A stretch of DNA of 64,000 nt from Bacillota bacterium (GTDB lineage: Bacteria > Bacillota_I > Bacilli_A > RF39 > UBA660): assembly GCA_015059245.1 (NCBI GenBank), contig SVAU01000003.1, forward strand, positions 1-64,000, given 5' to 3'. The notes below the pieces were generated by a model. The model was not told the origin of the DNA. It did no database searches and was given only the letters and a program-made list of their open reading frames with translations. Position numbers and translations under genes: made by a program. Numbering within the stretch: the first letter of the stretch is position 1; the number at the start of each line of letters is the position of its first letter. Below are positions 33,231-43,151 of this stretch, piece by piece.

Positions 33231-34833
33231 AATATAGTTTTTCTACTTCTATTACTTCTGATGAAGATTCATAATAACCGATAGTTAATTTATCTCCTGC
33301 TTTTTTAAATGGTAGTGTATCACTTAATGTTATAGATACTTTATACTTATTATTTTCATCTGTAATGTAATAATATGTATAACCATTTATATTAGCTGTT
33401 GTAACTGATTTAATTGTTATTTCTTTTTTTATTAATTCATCATCTTTAACTTCTTTTTTTATACTCTTTAAATAATTATCTTTTGCTACTATTATTCCTT
33501 TTGATGCATCTGTTACTACTACCTTTTGGTAATCTTGAACATCTATGAAACCATACATTTTTACTAAACCACTTGAGTCTTTTAAACTTACTAGGTATGT
33601 TGGTTTTCCTTTTAAATTTATTAATAATGGGAATGTAGATGTATATCCCATATCTTGAACTTGACCTTGAGCACTACTCATTGCGCTATATTCTTCTGCA
33701 CCTGGTACTGCGTAGTATACTGTGTTACCTGTTCTCATGTTAGTAAGAATAAAACCTAAGTTAGATTCATCACTTACTACACTAGTAATTCCAGTATATA
33801 AATATATGTCATCGTTCATTGCTAGATAGTTGTAACCTTCTGTAGTATTAACTACATTCTTTTGACCAAAGATACTATTCCAGAAACCATTTTTATACAT
33901 TCCCCAGTTATCTATTTGTTCTATTACTAAAGATGCTGAGTATGCTATGTCTACCCATGTAGGTATTTCTTCTTTAGAGTATTTTTTAGATTCTCCAGTT
34001 ATTGGATCGAATATTATTACACCACTTACTTTAGCTTTTAGACCTACTGCTGTGTAGTCTAGAGTTGTTACTATGTAATATGGTTTTCCTTCGTTATCTA
34101 TTTCGAATGAAATATTACCAAAGTTAGTTGTCGGATATTCGAATCTTAATTTTCTTTCTAATTTCTCATTAAATAGTGCGCTAGTAGAATATTTCATTCC
34201 TTTATCTAATTTAACTAATTTAGATTCACCAGTTACACTATTTACTGTTATGTATCCTACTATACCGTTTTTACGATTTGTTAACCATTTTATTGCATCT
34301 GCATATTCTAGAGGTGTTACTCTCATTATTGAGTCGTTGTAATTTATTTGAGTATATTGGTTTGATACTGAGTATTGACTTACTAGTTCACTCATTTGCC
34401 CCATTACTCTATCACCTAATACTTCAGATGAGTTTCTATCTAATAACGGTAATTGATTGAAGTTAACTTCTTCTATGTCTTCAGTAAAGTTTCCTGTTTC
34501 ATCTACTACTATTCTTGTTTGATAGCTTTTAGCATTGAATAATGGTGAGCAGAAGAAATTAACTACATTAATACCTATAAATACTACTGCTATTGTACAT
34601 ATTATATAAAATAATACTGGAGATGTTTCTCCTTTAGTTAGTAATTTACCATTTTTAAATAGTTGAGGAGATTTAGTAAATGATATTGTATCTAATACTC
34701 CATATATAAATAATAGTGTGAATATGTATAAATAAAATCCCATATTATTTAAGTTAATTGCTGGAAGTGTTAGATAGTATAATAATGCTCCTATTACTAA
34801 TGTTATTATTAAGTTAATTATTCTTTTTTTCAT
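33229..34833 (-). CDS. Membrane protein with large PepSY-like extracellular region
   Basis: 534 residues. Three hydrophobic segments in the first 115 residues (about 5-22, 28-48 and 73-95), then about 420 external residues. These contain several strand-turn units such as GIVGYITVNSVTGESKLVKL and GVIIFDPITGESKKYS, which resemble PepSY-type repeats; the resemblance is by eye. No catalytic motif. The start is the ATG at 34833, 6 bases after AGGTG; a GTG three codons earlier lies within that site. Function unknown. Confidence 0.7.
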   Translation of the reverse strand: MKKRIINLIITLVIGALLYYLTLPAINLNNMGFYLYIFTLLFIYGVLDTISFTKSPQLFKNGKLLTKGETSPVLFYIICTIAVVFIGINVVNFFCSPLFNAKSYQTRIVVDETGNFTEDIEEVNFNQLPLLDRNSSEVLGDRVMGQMSELVSQYSVSNQYTQINYNDSIMRVTPLEYADAIKWLTNRKNGIVGYITVNSVTGESKLVKLDKGMKYSTSALFNEKLERKLRFEYPTTNFGNISFEIDNEGKPYYIVTTLDYTAVGLKAKVSGVIIFDPITGESKKYSKEEIPTWVDIAYSASLVIEQIDNWGMYKNGFWNSIFGQKNVVNTTEGYNYLAMNDDIYLYTGITSVVSDESNLGFILTNMRTGNTVYYAVPGAEEYSAMSSAQGQVQDMGYTSTFPLLINLKGKPTYLVSLKDSSGLVKMYGFIDVQDYQKVVVTDASKGIIVAKDNYLKSIKKEVKDDELIKKEITIKSVTTANINGYTYYYITDENNKYKVSITLSDTLPFKKAGDKLTIGYYESSSEVIEVEKLY

Positions 34834-34857
34834 ATTTATCACCTATATATAATATTA

Positions 34858-36771
34858 TCATATTCTTTTCTTTTTTGTATATAAATCATTGCTACAAAAA
34901 CGTATTAATCTTTCTTTTTGATATCCAGCATAATTAGTTGCACTTTCTAAGAAATCTGGTGTGTATTGTTTAAATTCTTCTATAGAAGATATTATTTCAT
35001 AGAAATCTTTCCATTCTAAATCTAATAGATCTGGATTATCTTTTATTAAAGATAATATTCTTTCTCCTATTTCCTTCTTCAATAGTTTATCTTCTGTTTC
35101 TTCTATTATGTTTATATCTTTATTAAATAGTCTTCTTATTTGAATATAGTGTTGTAAGTCTACGTATTCAAAATATAAATAAAAGTAGTTTAAGTCAGAC
35201 ACTAAGTAATATTTGTTATCTTGATAGAAACCTGAAGTAGTTAGATATCTTATTATATCGGTTAGAGACATATCATATATCTTTTCTTTTAATGTTACTA
35301 TTAAGTAATCTATTAAGTCTTCATAATTTATATTATGTTCACTAGAGTTTATACCTATGTAATATTTATTATCTAAATTATTATTAGATAGTAAATTATA
35401 TAGTTCATCTAGTTCTTGTTCATTCTTAGTTATATATGTTTTATTATCAAATATTATTAATAATTCTGGTTCATCATTATTTATATTTGTTTTTAGGAAT
35501 ATAGTTTTAGGATATAGTTCTTTTATTTTAGATATTGTATCATTGATATGAGGGGATTCTATTGCTCTTTCTACTGATGCAGGAATTGTTACTAAATTAT
35601 GTAGTTTTTCTAATTCATTTAGTTCTTGATATGTATGATAATTAGATACGTAGAAATGTTTTAAATATAATAGACGATGTCTACCATTTCTTATATGATA
35701 TTTACCATTTGTTTTTCTTACATGAATATCATCTCTTGATTTTATGAAGTCAATATTTTTATATGGATCTCTATCTACTTTTTCTCTTGAATTGTTAGTG
35801 TCTAAGTTACCATATATTAAATCTATATCATAGTTTATGTCTTGAGTTAGTTCTGAATTTGTATATTCAAATTCAGATGTTACATCTAAGTTTTCATATC
35901 TAGAGTAATATACTTGATATGTTTGTTCTTCTTGTTGTTCTTTTGTTTCATATATATGACCTGTATTTATATCTAGTAGTTCTCCATTACGTAGTTGTTT
36001 GTTTTGGGCACATATAGATAGTAATTTATATCTACTAGGTATTCTTATGAAACTAAGATATTTACTAGGTATGTGGATTGGTGTTTCTTTTTTAGTTAAG
36101 TCTTTTTCTGAAATAGTATAGTGTTTTGTTTGCTTTGGAAATAAGACTAATAAAGAGTCTTTACCTATATATCTTTTTAATATTCTTTTAGCTTTTTTAG
36201 TAGCTGTTTTTCTATAAGTATCTGGGATGTTTTTTAGTCTTATTTCTAGAATACTATGATAGTAGTTTGTTTCTTTAGTACCTACTACTATAGGTAGTTC
36301 TTTATTAGTAGGTTGTTTTAAGATACTTTTATATACTATGTATGGAGATTGATGAGATAAGTTTATTGCTTCTTTTATATCTTTTGTTATTTGAGCACAG
36401 TAAAATAAAGTACTCCTGTTATTAAAAGAGACTTGGCATTCAAGTGTTTCTAATTCTATTGCTCTACTATCATCTATTATACTAGTACTATTTAAACCTA
36501 TAATACTATGTTTTAGTTCATCTACTTGGTTAGATGGATGGAATAATATTCCTTCTATAGATGGAGTTTGTTTAGCAATAGTTAGTAAGTCTTGTAATGG
36601 ATAAGTATATATAAAGTCTTCTGTACTAAGATAATAATTTATTATTAAGTTTATATTATTTATTACTTCTTCTATATCGTTATTAGATAATTGACATAAG
36701 TATTCAAAGAAGTTTGGTTGTTGAAATAGTTTATTAATTGTAGTACATGATTGTTTGAGGTTTGATGTCAT
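34858..36771 (-). CDS. Large orphan protein with a ParB-like NGRHR motif
   Basis: 637 residues, soluble, rich in Asn/Asp/Ile/Tyr. At about residues 345-375, DFIKSRDDIHVRK, GKYHIRNGRHR and LLYLKHF form a ParB/Srx-type segment (backbone I-x-R ... NGRHR), usually a nucleotide-binding or CTPase/ATPase fold. The N-terminal 150 and C-terminal 200 residues match nothing I know; the latter has YFYLYFEYVDLQHYIQIRR. Start ATG directly follows the stop of the lipoprotein gene (TAAATG), so the two are co-transcribed. A DNA-related role is a guess. Confidence 0.65.
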   Translation of the reverse strand: MTSNLKQSCTTINKLFQQPNFFEYLCQLSNNDIEEVINNINLIINYYLSTEDFIYTYPLQDLLTIAKQTPSIEGILFHPSNQVDELKHSIIGLNSTSIIDDSRAIELETLECQVSFNNRSTLFYCAQITKDIKEAINLSHQSPYIVYKSILKQPTNKELPIVVGTKETNYYHSILEIRLKNIPDTYRKTATKKAKRILKRYIGKDSLLVLFPKQTKHYTISEKDLTKKETPIHIPSKYLSFIRIPSRYKLLSICAQNKQLRNGELLDINTGHIYETKEQQEEQTYQVYYSRYENLDVTSEFEYTNSELTQDINYDIDLIYGNLDTNNSREKVDRDPYKNIDFIKSRDDIHVRKTNGKYHIRNGRHRLLYLKHFYVSNYHTYQELNELEKLHNLVTIPASVERAIESPHINDTISKIKELYPKTIFLKTNINNDEPELLIIFDNKTYITKNEQELDELYNLLSNNNLDNKYYIGINSSEHNINYEDLIDYLIVTLKEKIYDMSLTDIIRYLTTSGFYQDNKYYLVSDLNYFYLYFEYVDLQHYIQIRRLFNKDINIIEETEDKLLKKEIGERILSLIKDNPDLLDLEWKDFYEIISSIEEFKQYTPDFLESATNYAGYQKERLIRFCSNDLYTKKKRI

Positions 36772-37434
36772 TTATTGTTTATCTCTCCATGATTTATAGA
36801 TTGCGTTTATATCTTCTACTGCTTCATCTGTTTTAGTAGAGATATCTCCCCATATTTTATCTTTCATATCACCTAAGGCATTCCAGTTTTCTTCACCTAA
36901 ATATTCTTTTATAGCATCTACTATATCTAAGTATTTAGAACTTACGAATTCTGCTGCTACTTGGTATTTACTTCCTAATGATTCTTTATAACCTGGGAAG
37001 TATGCTTCTACAGCATTATCTAGTGCTGCTATATCATTCATAGCTCTTATTTTAAACTCTGTAGTCATTTGATCGAATGTTATACCGTTTATTTCTTTAT
37101 CAAAGAATATAAAGTCTATGCCTGTTGTAACATAGTATTTTCCTTTTTCTTTTAGTTTTTGAAAGTCTTCACTTTCAATATATTCAGTTAATTCTTTTTT
37201 TGCATCAGAAAAATAAGTAAATTCTTGATTACTTTGTTCTTGTTGTGTAGTTGGTTGTTCTGGTTGTTTAGTTTCTTCTTTTGTACTTGGTATTACTGGT
37301 TCAAAAGTTTGTTGTTGTTCTACGTTTGGTCTTGGATTATTTATTATTAAATCTTCGTGACTAGTACATCCTGTTAATAATACTGCTGATAATGCAGTTA
37401 CTACTACTAGTCCTTTTAGTTTGAGATTTCTCAT
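36772..37434 (-). CDS. Lipoprotein
   Basis: 220 residues. Lipobox LLTGC with the lipidated Cys at 23. A Glu/Gln/Pro/Thr-rich spacer (about 35-70) is followed by a helical domain ending SWRDKQ. No enzyme motif. AAGGAAGTG precedes the ATG. It is upstream of, and contiguous with, the ParB-motif gene. Confidence 0.8.
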   Translation of the reverse strand: MRNLKLKGLVVVTALSAVLLTGCTSHEDLIINNPRPNVEQQQTFEPVIPSTKEETKQPEQPTTQQEQSNQEFTYFSDAKKELTEYIESEDFQKLKEKGKYYVTTGIDFIFFDKEINGITFDQMTTEFKIRAMNDIAALDNAVEAYFPGYKESLGSKYQVAAEFVSSKYLDIVDAIKEYLGEENWNALGDMKDKIWGDISTKTDEAVEDINAIYKSWRDKQ

Positions 37435-37487
37435 TATTGCACTTCCTTTGTAGCAGGTATTATACTATTTTTTTTATAAATAATAAA

Positions 37488-37514
37488 GACTTAGTAGTTA
37501 GTTTCTACTAAGTC
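37488..37514 (-). terminator. Terminator overlapping the end of the beta-lactamase-like gene
   Basis: GACTTAGTAG-loop-CTACTAAGTC followed by TTTATTATTTAT on the minus strand. The U run is interrupted. Confidence 0.6.
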
Positions 37515-38573
37515 ATTAAATTGACTAATACGTTTAGATATTCCTCTAAATATAGAACTTATTGGTTTAGATGTTGTATCTAAATTATTAGATAAAATTA
37601 CTATAATATATTTATTATTTTCATTAATAAACATACCTGAATCATGATAGTAAGTATCTGATGCTCCATATTTATGTAAGTTATCAAAGTTATATGTAAA
37701 TGATAGATGATTACCTAAATTATTTATAAAATATGATTTTAGTTCTTCTCCTTTAGGATGTTCTTCTATTAAATAGTTTAGATATATCCAATAAGATAAT
37801 TGATCATGGATAGTTGTTTGACAATAATATCTAGTATTACATTGTGGTGTTCTAAAACTTATTTTATTTATGTAATTAGTTAAGTTCTTTTTACCTAGTT
37901 TATTTACTAAGTATGCATGAGATGAATTACTTGATACTGATATTGCTTGTTTAACATGTTTTTTTGTTGTTTCATCTAATATATTATTTTCATAAGCATA
38001 CATAGCATCTATTACTTTAATTAAACTTGCTCCAAAGTATTCTTTATTAGGATTATATACATAAGTAAATCCATTGTTTAAATTAATATATCCTACACTT
38101 ACTCTATAGTCTTTAAGATACTTATTTAAGTATGTTATTTCATCATTAATAGTTTTATTATCTGTTTTAGTAGTGGAATATGTTTTTAATCTACTTATTT
38201 TTTTCTTTTCTACTATTATTGTTCTTGTTATAGATGATTTATTGTTATGTGTATCTATTACTTCGTATGTTATTTCATATTTACCTGGTACTTTTGTATC
38301 TAAGTTTGTAGTAGTTGTTACTTTGTTAGTTATATCTCCATCTACGTTATCTATTGCTTTGTAGCCAGGTTCTATATATTCAGTATTTTCTATTATAGTT
38401 ATAGAGTCTTTTATAAGAGTTATTACAGGGGGTTCTCTATCTATTATTACTTCTTGTTGTACTAATGATTCTTCTGGAGATAGTTTATCTATTTGAGGAA
38501 TAGATAATAATATTAAAATAGTTAGTATTAATAACATATTTAATACTATTCCTATTCTTATTGTTTTTCTCAT
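37491..38573 (-). CDS. Exported DUF5011/HYR domain plus serine beta-lactamase-like domain
   Basis: 360 residues. Signal anchor at about 7-25. Residues 45-122 form a DUF5011-type Ig-like domain (PGYKAIDNVDGDIT, VPGKYEITYEVIDTHNN). Residues 145-355 form a class A beta-lactamase/PBP-like domain: Ser183-Leu-Ile-Lys186 (SxxK), Ser214-Ser215-Asn216 (SxN) and Lys-Tyr-Gly for KTG (HKYGAS). No class A Omega-loop ExxxN is evident, so a peptidoglycan-related serine hydrolase is more likely than a true beta-lactamase. AAGGAGTTG precedes the ATG. Confidence 0.83.
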   Translation of the reverse strand: MRKTIRIGIVLNMLLILTILILLSIPQIDKLSPEESLVQQEVIIDREPPVITLIKDSITIIENTEYIEPGYKAIDNVDGDITNKVTTTTNLDTKVPGKYEITYEVIDTHNNKSSITRTIIVEKKKISRLKTYSTTKTDNKTINDEITYLNKYLKDYRVSVGYINLNNGFTYVYNPNKEYFGASLIKVIDAMYAYENNILDETTKKHVKQAISVSSNSSHAYLVNKLGKKNLTNYINKISFRTPQCNTRYYCQTTIHDQLSYWIYLNYLIEEHPKGEELKSYFINNLGNHLSFTYNFDNLHKYGASDTYYHDSGMFINENNKYIIVILSNNLDTTSKPISSIFRGISKRISQFNDLVETNY

Positions 38574-38587
38574 ATTTACAACTCCTT

Positions 38588-38616
38588 TTTAAAAAAGCAT
38601 GTTAACTACATGCTTT
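38588..38616 (-). terminator. Terminator overlapping the end of the 38602 gene
   Basis: AAAGCATGT-agtta-ACATGCTTTTTT on the minus strand. The stem includes the last codons. Confidence 0.75.
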
Positions 38617-39021
38617 CATTACTATATCGTATAATTCACTATCAAATGTATATAAATACTTAGTGTCTCCACGATAAACGTATTTTTCTTTATCTTTAGT
38701 AGCATCAAAGGCAAGAAACTTATCTCCTGATTGTACACGGTATGTACCTGTAATAGATTTACCTATTACTCTACTTGATTCTGTTAATCTATAAGCTCTA
38801 TTAAATTCACTATTTATTTGAATAAGTGTATCTGTTGTTATATGACAAGGTACATATGTTTTTGCTTCTTCATTAACTTTATATACTTTTATATCTATTT
38901 GATTTAAATTATTATTGTTAGCATTTCTTTCTGATTTAATATATAAGAATGCTAATATACATATAGTAACCATTATTACTCCTATTATGATAGCTATCTT
39001 TAATTCTTTGTTAGTTTGCAT
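38602..39021 (-). CDS. Small membrane-anchored protein
   Basis: 139 residues, not recognised. One membrane helix (about 8-27) and an outer domain of about 100 residues with two Cys (VPCHITT and the C-terminal KACS). AAGGATTGATATT precedes the ATG. Confidence 0.65.
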   Translation of the reverse strand: MQTNKELKIAIIIGVIMVTICILAFLYIKSERNANNNNLNQIDIKVYKVNEEAKTYVPCHITTDTLIQINSEFNRAYRLTESSRVIGKSITGTYRVQSGDKFLAFDATKDKEKYVYRGDTKYLYTFDSELYDIVMKACS

Positions 39022-39061
39022 AATATCAATCCTTCCATAATAAGTATATCATAAATAGATA

Positions 39062-39904
39062 TTATTTCTTTAGATATTTTTTTAAAGATTTTAAATTGTC
39101 TTTAAAATCTTTTAGACCTAAGTTATACATTGCTTCTAATTTAGATTTATCTTTTTCTACTCTTTTTATTTTTAAGTCAGTAGATGGTCTAAATACATAG
39201 ATGTCTTTTTTATCTTCTAGTTCTTCTATTATATCTAGAGTATCATTATATTGTTTATATCTTGTGTTAATAGCTTCTACTAGATTAGGATATTTCTTAT
39301 AAAATAGTTTAGCTATTAATGGTGAACGTTTCTTTTTACGATATTCTTTTGGTCTAGTTAGTACTACTATTACTTTGTCGTAACCCATTTCTTTAGCTTT
39401 TAATACTGGAATACTATCTGCTAGAGCACCATCTAAATAATAGTTATCATCTATTTTAACTGGTTGTGATACAAATGGCATTGATCCTGATGCACGTAAT
39501 TCATCTACTTGAATAGTTGCATTAATAATCTTCTTATATTCTGCTTTTCCTGTATTAATATTAGTAATAACTGCATAAAAGTCTGTTTTAGATTTAGAAT
39601 ATTCTTCTTCATCAAATATATCTAATTTAGTAGGTAATTCATGATAAGCAAATTCAGTATTAACTAAATTACCAGTAGTAATTAAAGAATGTAATCCCAT
39701 ATAACGTTTATCGTTAGCATACTTAGTGTTATATCTTAATACTCTACCCTTTTGTTTAGACTTATAATTTACACCAAATAATGCTCCTGCTGATACACCT
39801 ATAATACAATCTATCTTAATATCAGTATCTACTAGTGCATCTAAAATACCTGCTGTATATAAACCTCTCATGGCTCCGCCTTCTAATACTAAACATACTT
39901 TCAT
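39062..39904 (-). CDS. Patatin-like phospholipase (YjjU/RssA group)
   Basis: 280 residues. Serine lipid acyl hydrolase with a Ser-Asp dyad. Oxyanion loop GGAMRGLYTAG (residues 9-19), nucleophile GVSAGALFGVNY (Ser in GxSxG) and the catalytic Asp in YYLDGALADSIPV. Length and layout fit the bacterial cytoplasmic patatins. AAGGAGGATTTAAT precedes the ATG. Substrate unknown. Divergent from the acyltransferase operon. Confidence 0.92.
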   Translation of the reverse strand: MKVCLVLEGGAMRGLYTAGILDALVDTDIKIDCIIGVSAGALFGVNYKSKQKGRVLRYNTKYANDKRYMGLHSLITTGNLVNTEFAYHELPTKLDIFDEEEYSKSKTDFYAVITNINTGKAEYKKIINATIQVDELRASGSMPFVSQPVKIDDNYYLDGALADSIPVLKAKEMGYDKVIVVLTRPKEYRKKKRSPLIAKLFYKKYPNLVEAINTRYKQYNDTLDIIEELEDKKDIYVFRPSTDLKIKRVEKDKSKLEAMYNLGLKDFKDNLKSLKKYLKK

Positions 39905-39998
39905 ATTAAATCCTCCTTAAATACTTAAATATTTTATCATAATTAATTATATTTTTTTGATTTTTAATAATACTTTAATAAAATTTAATATACTCTTA

Positions 39999-40007
39999 TG
40001 TTATAAT
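39999..40007 (+). promoter_or_regulatory. Extended -10 promoter of the acyltransferase operon
   Basis: TGTTATAAT, 37 bases before the ATG at 40045. No good -35. Confidence 0.5.
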
Positions 40008-40044
40008 AAATGTGCGTTAAATTTACTTAGAAAGGATGAGATGT

Positions 40045-41286
40045 ATGAAAAAAAGAAATTGGTATAGATTAGATAACTCTGCTAAGATTATGCCTTCTAC
40101 TACAACTAATTTAAATACTAATGTTTTTAGATTATCTTGTACTTTAACTAAACAAATAGATGAAAAAGTACTACAAGAAGCTCTAGATAAAACATTACTA
40201 GAATTTCCTATGTATTTATGTACTTTAAAAGATGGGTTGTTTTGGCATTATTTGGAAAAAGTAGATTATAAACCTTTAGTAAAAGAAGAAAAGACACATA
40301 TATGTAGTAAACTTAATAGTGACATGCTATTTAGAGTTTCTTATTATAAAAAAAGAATTAATTTAGATGTATCTCATGTGCTTAGTGATGGGAATGGATC
40401 TATGCAATTCTTTAAATACTTAATATGTACATATTTAAATATAAAGAATAAATTAAATTTAAATATTCCTTTAAATGATTCTACTATTACTGAAAAAGAA
40501 AAAGATGATTTTAAAACATTTGATAAAGATGATTTAGATTATAAAATTAGTAGAAGAAAAATTGGTTATAAATTAAAAATGCCAAAGAAAGATACTACTA
40601 AACATGATGTAATAGAAATGCATTTACCTGTTGATAAAATAAAGAAAGTATCTAAGAAATACGATACTACTATTACTATTTATTTAACTGCTGTATATAT
40701 AAAATCTATTATAGAAAATATGAAAACTAGAGATTTAAAAAGACCAATTGGTATTACTATACCGGTAGATTTAAGAAGTATATTTCCTTCTAAAACTATT
40801 AGAAACTTCTTTTATACATTCTTAACTAGTTATAAAGCAGATGATAAAGAAGTTAAATTAGAAGATATAATTATAGAAGTTAGTAAACAATTTAAAGAAG
40901 AATTAACTAAAGAGAATTTACAAAAAAAATTAAATTCTTACATGTTATTAGAAAAAATATTAGTAATTAGAATAGTACCTAACTTTATTAAAGACTTTGC
41001 TTTAAAATTCTTTGCTATGAATGGTAAGAGAGGTCAAACTACAGTGTTATCTAATTTAGGTATTATTAAGTTACCAGAAGAATATGAAAAATATGTTACT
41101 ACATTCTCTGCTATAGCTAGTACTGAAGATTTACATCTATGTGTATGTAGTTATAAAAATGATTTAGTATTAAACTTTAGTAGTCATTTTGTATCTAAAG
41201 ATATAGAAAGAGCATTCTTAAAAGAAATACAAAAAGAGATTAATGATAAAATCCTTATAATAAGTAATATTAGGGAGGATGAATAA
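40045..41286 (+). CDS. Condensation/alcohol-acetyltransferase-type acyltransferase
   Basis: 413 residues of the CoA-dependent acyltransferase superfamily (condensation, WES, PapA and alcohol acetyltransferase). The active-site HxxxDG is present as SHVLSDGNGS (about residue 115), and the second-half structural motif DFGW is not obvious. The opening NWYRLDNSAKIMP is typical of the alcohol-acetyltransferase-like group in Bacillota. The start is the ATG at 40045, 7 bases after AAGGA; an ATG at 40036 overlaps that site. First gene of a two-gene operon. An O-acetyl or acyl transfer role in envelope or lipid metabolism is inferred. Confidence 0.82.
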   Translation: MKKRNWYRLDNSAKIMPSTTTNLNTNVFRLSCTLTKQIDEKVLQEALDKTLLEFPMYLCTLKDGLFWHYLEKVDYKPLVKEEKTHICSKLNSDMLFRVSYYKKRINLDVSHVLSDGNGSMQFFKYLICTYLNIKNKLNLNIPLNDSTITEKEKDDFKTFDKDDLDYKISRRKIGYKLKMPKKDTTKHDVIEMHLPVDKIKKVSKKYDTTITIYLTAVYIKSIIENMKTRDLKRPIGITIPVDLRSIFPSKTIRNFFYTFLTSYKADDKEVKLEDIIIEVSKQFKEELTKENLQKKLNSYMLLEKILVIRIVPNFIKDFALKFFAMNGKRGQTTVLSNLGIIKLPEEYEKYVTTFSAIASTEDLHLCVCSYKNDLVLNFSSHFVSKDIERAFLKEIQKEINDKILIISNIREDE

Positions 41287-41288
41287 TT

Positions 41289-41945
41289 ATGAAATGTGAA
41301 AAATGTAATATAGAATTAGATATTATTTCTAATAAGTGTCCTCTATGTAAGAGTGTTGTTTGTGAAGATAAAAATCCTGAAGGAAGTTATCCTATCTTAA
41401 AACCTGTTGTATCTAATAAACTATATAAGAAATTATTATTCTTTGTAGCTTCTATTATCTCAGTAGTAGTTGTAATTTTAAATATAGCACTTACTCCAAA
41501 TATAAAATGGTCTTTATTTGTTATATTACAATTAATACTAAGTTACTTTATATTTTCTAAAATACTAAGTGGTAGAATTAAAGTAATAAAGATATTCTTA
41601 ATACTTAATATACTAGTTTGTTTCTTATCTATATTTTGGGATTCATATACTGGCTTTCATGGATGGAGTACTAATTATGTAATACCTGCTTTATGTATAA
41701 GTTATGGGGTATTTATGATAATACTTAGATTTGTTAGTTATTATGCTTTTAAAGAAAATAGTTCTTATATATATTTAAATATATGTTTAGAATTCTTACC
41801 TTTATTATTAGTATATTTAGGATATGCTAAGTTAAATATATTAGTTTATTGGGCTGGATTATTTGGTATTATTAATTTATTATTATTACTAGTATTTGAT
41901 GGTAGTAGTTTTAAAGATGATATAGTAAAGAAATTACATATATAA
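41289..41945 (+). CDS. Zinc-ribbon membrane protein (DUF6320-like)
   Basis: 218 residues. N-terminal zinc ribbon (CEKCNIELDIISNKCPLC) and six hydrophobic segments from residue 46 on. This matches the DUF6320 layout I recall, a family found next to the same type of acyltransferase. The AGGGAGGA ribosome site is inside the end of the preceding gene and only 2 bases separate them, so the pair is likely to work together, perhaps as a membrane acylation unit. Confidence 0.75.
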   Translation: MKCEKCNIELDIISNKCPLCKSVVCEDKNPEGSYPILKPVVSNKLYKKLLFFVASIISVVVVILNIALTPNIKWSLFVILQLILSYFIFSKILSGRIKVIKIFLILNILVCFLSIFWDSYTGFHGWSTNYVIPALCISYGVFMIILRFVSYYAFKENSSYIYLNICLEFLPLLLVYLGYAKLNILVYWAGLFGIINLLLLLVFDGSSFKDDIVKKLHI

Positions 41946-41973
41946 AAAAAGAGTTTTAATAAACTCTTTTTAT
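41944..41973. terminator. Bidirectional terminator
   Basis: AAAAGAGTTT-taat-AAACTCTTTT with A/T runs on both sides, between convergent genes and overlapping the stop of the 41970 gene. Confidence 0.8.
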
Positions 41974-43151
41974 TTTTTCCATTTAAGTGTATCTACTAAT
42001 TTTTTACCATCTTCTAATAAATTATCTATTTTATTATAATCAGCTATTTCTACACATGCTACATAATTTGGTCCTGCTATATAATAAGCATATGTTGTGT
42101 AGTCTTTAAGTGTCATAACGTATTCTATTGCATCATAATTAGATGATGTTTTAAATTGTTTACCTTCTGTAACCTTTTGTACTCCACTTATTGATTCTAG
42201 TGAAGCTTTTACACTTGATAATGTTTCTTTATCAAAAGTAAGTTCTCCTTCGAAATATGAAACATATATACTTCCAGTTCCTCCTGCTATATCATTTTTA
42301 TGTAAATAATACCATTCGTTTACTGTTCCTTCTTCTGTATGTTCGATATATTGGTCTGATATTTCGAATGTTATATCTTTAGGTGCTCTATAACTTGTAT
42401 CTATTTCGTTTTCTTTTGAATCACTAAAACCAAAGAATACCATTAGTCCTACTAAGATAGCTATAAAAATACCTACAAATATAGCAGATTTCTTTTCAGC
42501 TTTTTTATTCTTTTCATCATTTTCAAATGAATAATAATATTTGTCACCTTTTTTAACTATTACTGCATTTTGAATTAATGCTGCAAGAGCATTTTCATTT
42601 AATTCAGCAGTTTCTTCTATTTCAGTTGCTGTGTTTGCATCTACTGCATTTTTTGTTAAGAAATATTGAATAATCTTTTCACGATCTTGTTTAGTTCCAT
42701 TACCTATTTCTACTTTAATATTATCTTTATCTTTACTATTTTCTATTTCTGTTTTAATAGTTTTAATTACTCCACTCATACCTAGTATTGTAAATAATAC
42801 TGATATTATGTAGTCACCCATTAAAGCTGCAAAGAATTCACTATCACTATATAGTAATTCTAAGTTAGTTAATGATGCTCCTACTCCTTCTTTTAATAAT
42901 AGTAGTAATGGTATGATTACTAATGTAGATACTGTTACACATAATAGTGATACTATTGCAATTATGATTGGTAATTTCTTATCTACTTTACCATTTAATA
43001 TTTGGTAGCCTTTTAATGCTCCGATTGCTATTATTATTGCTAATGCTGCAATAATCATGTTTCCATATACGTATGCTAATATCCATGGTAGTGATGCAAC
43101 TAAACCACCTAGTATGGCTCCTAGTATACCTTTGGCATAACTTTTTTCCAT
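41970..43151 (-). CDS. Membrane protein, paralogue A of a tandem pair
   Basis: 393 residues. Four hydrophobic segments in residues 1-130, a cytoplasmic helical domain (about 145-215), another membrane helix (about 223-242) and a C-terminal external domain of about 140 residues. It aligns along its full length with the next gene (43268-44488): shared blocks include GKVDKKLP, SLLCVT(V/I)STL(V/I)IIPLLLL, YRxPKDITFE and YNKIDNLLEDGKKLVDTL. The pair arose by duplication. Function unknown. GGAAGAGGAAG precedes the ATG. Confidence 0.75.
   Translation of the reverse strand: MEKSYAKGILGAILGGLVASLPWILAYVYGNMIIAALAIIIAIGALKGYQILNGKVDKKLPIIIAIVSLLCVTVSTLVIIPLLLLLKEGVGASLTNLELLYSDSEFFAALMGDYIISVLFTILGMSGVIKTIKTEIENSKDKDNIKVEIGNGTKQDREKIIQYFLTKNAVDANTATEIEETAELNENALAALIQNAVIVKKGDKYYYSFENDEKNKKAEKKSAIFVGIFIAILVGLMVFFGFSDSKENEIDTSYRAPKDITFEISDQYIEHTEEGTVNEWYYLHKNDIAGGTGSIYVSYFEGELTFDKETLSSVKASLESISGVQKVTEGKQFKTSSNYDAIEYVMTLKDYTTYAYYIAGPNYVACVEIADYNKIDNLLEDGKKLVDTLKWKK

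Noticed and set aside
37491..38573. True class A beta-lactamase (resistance gene)
   Set aside because: SxxK and an SxN-like motif are present, but the ExxxN Omega-loop motif is not evident and KTG is altered; a wall-related serine hydrolase is more likely.
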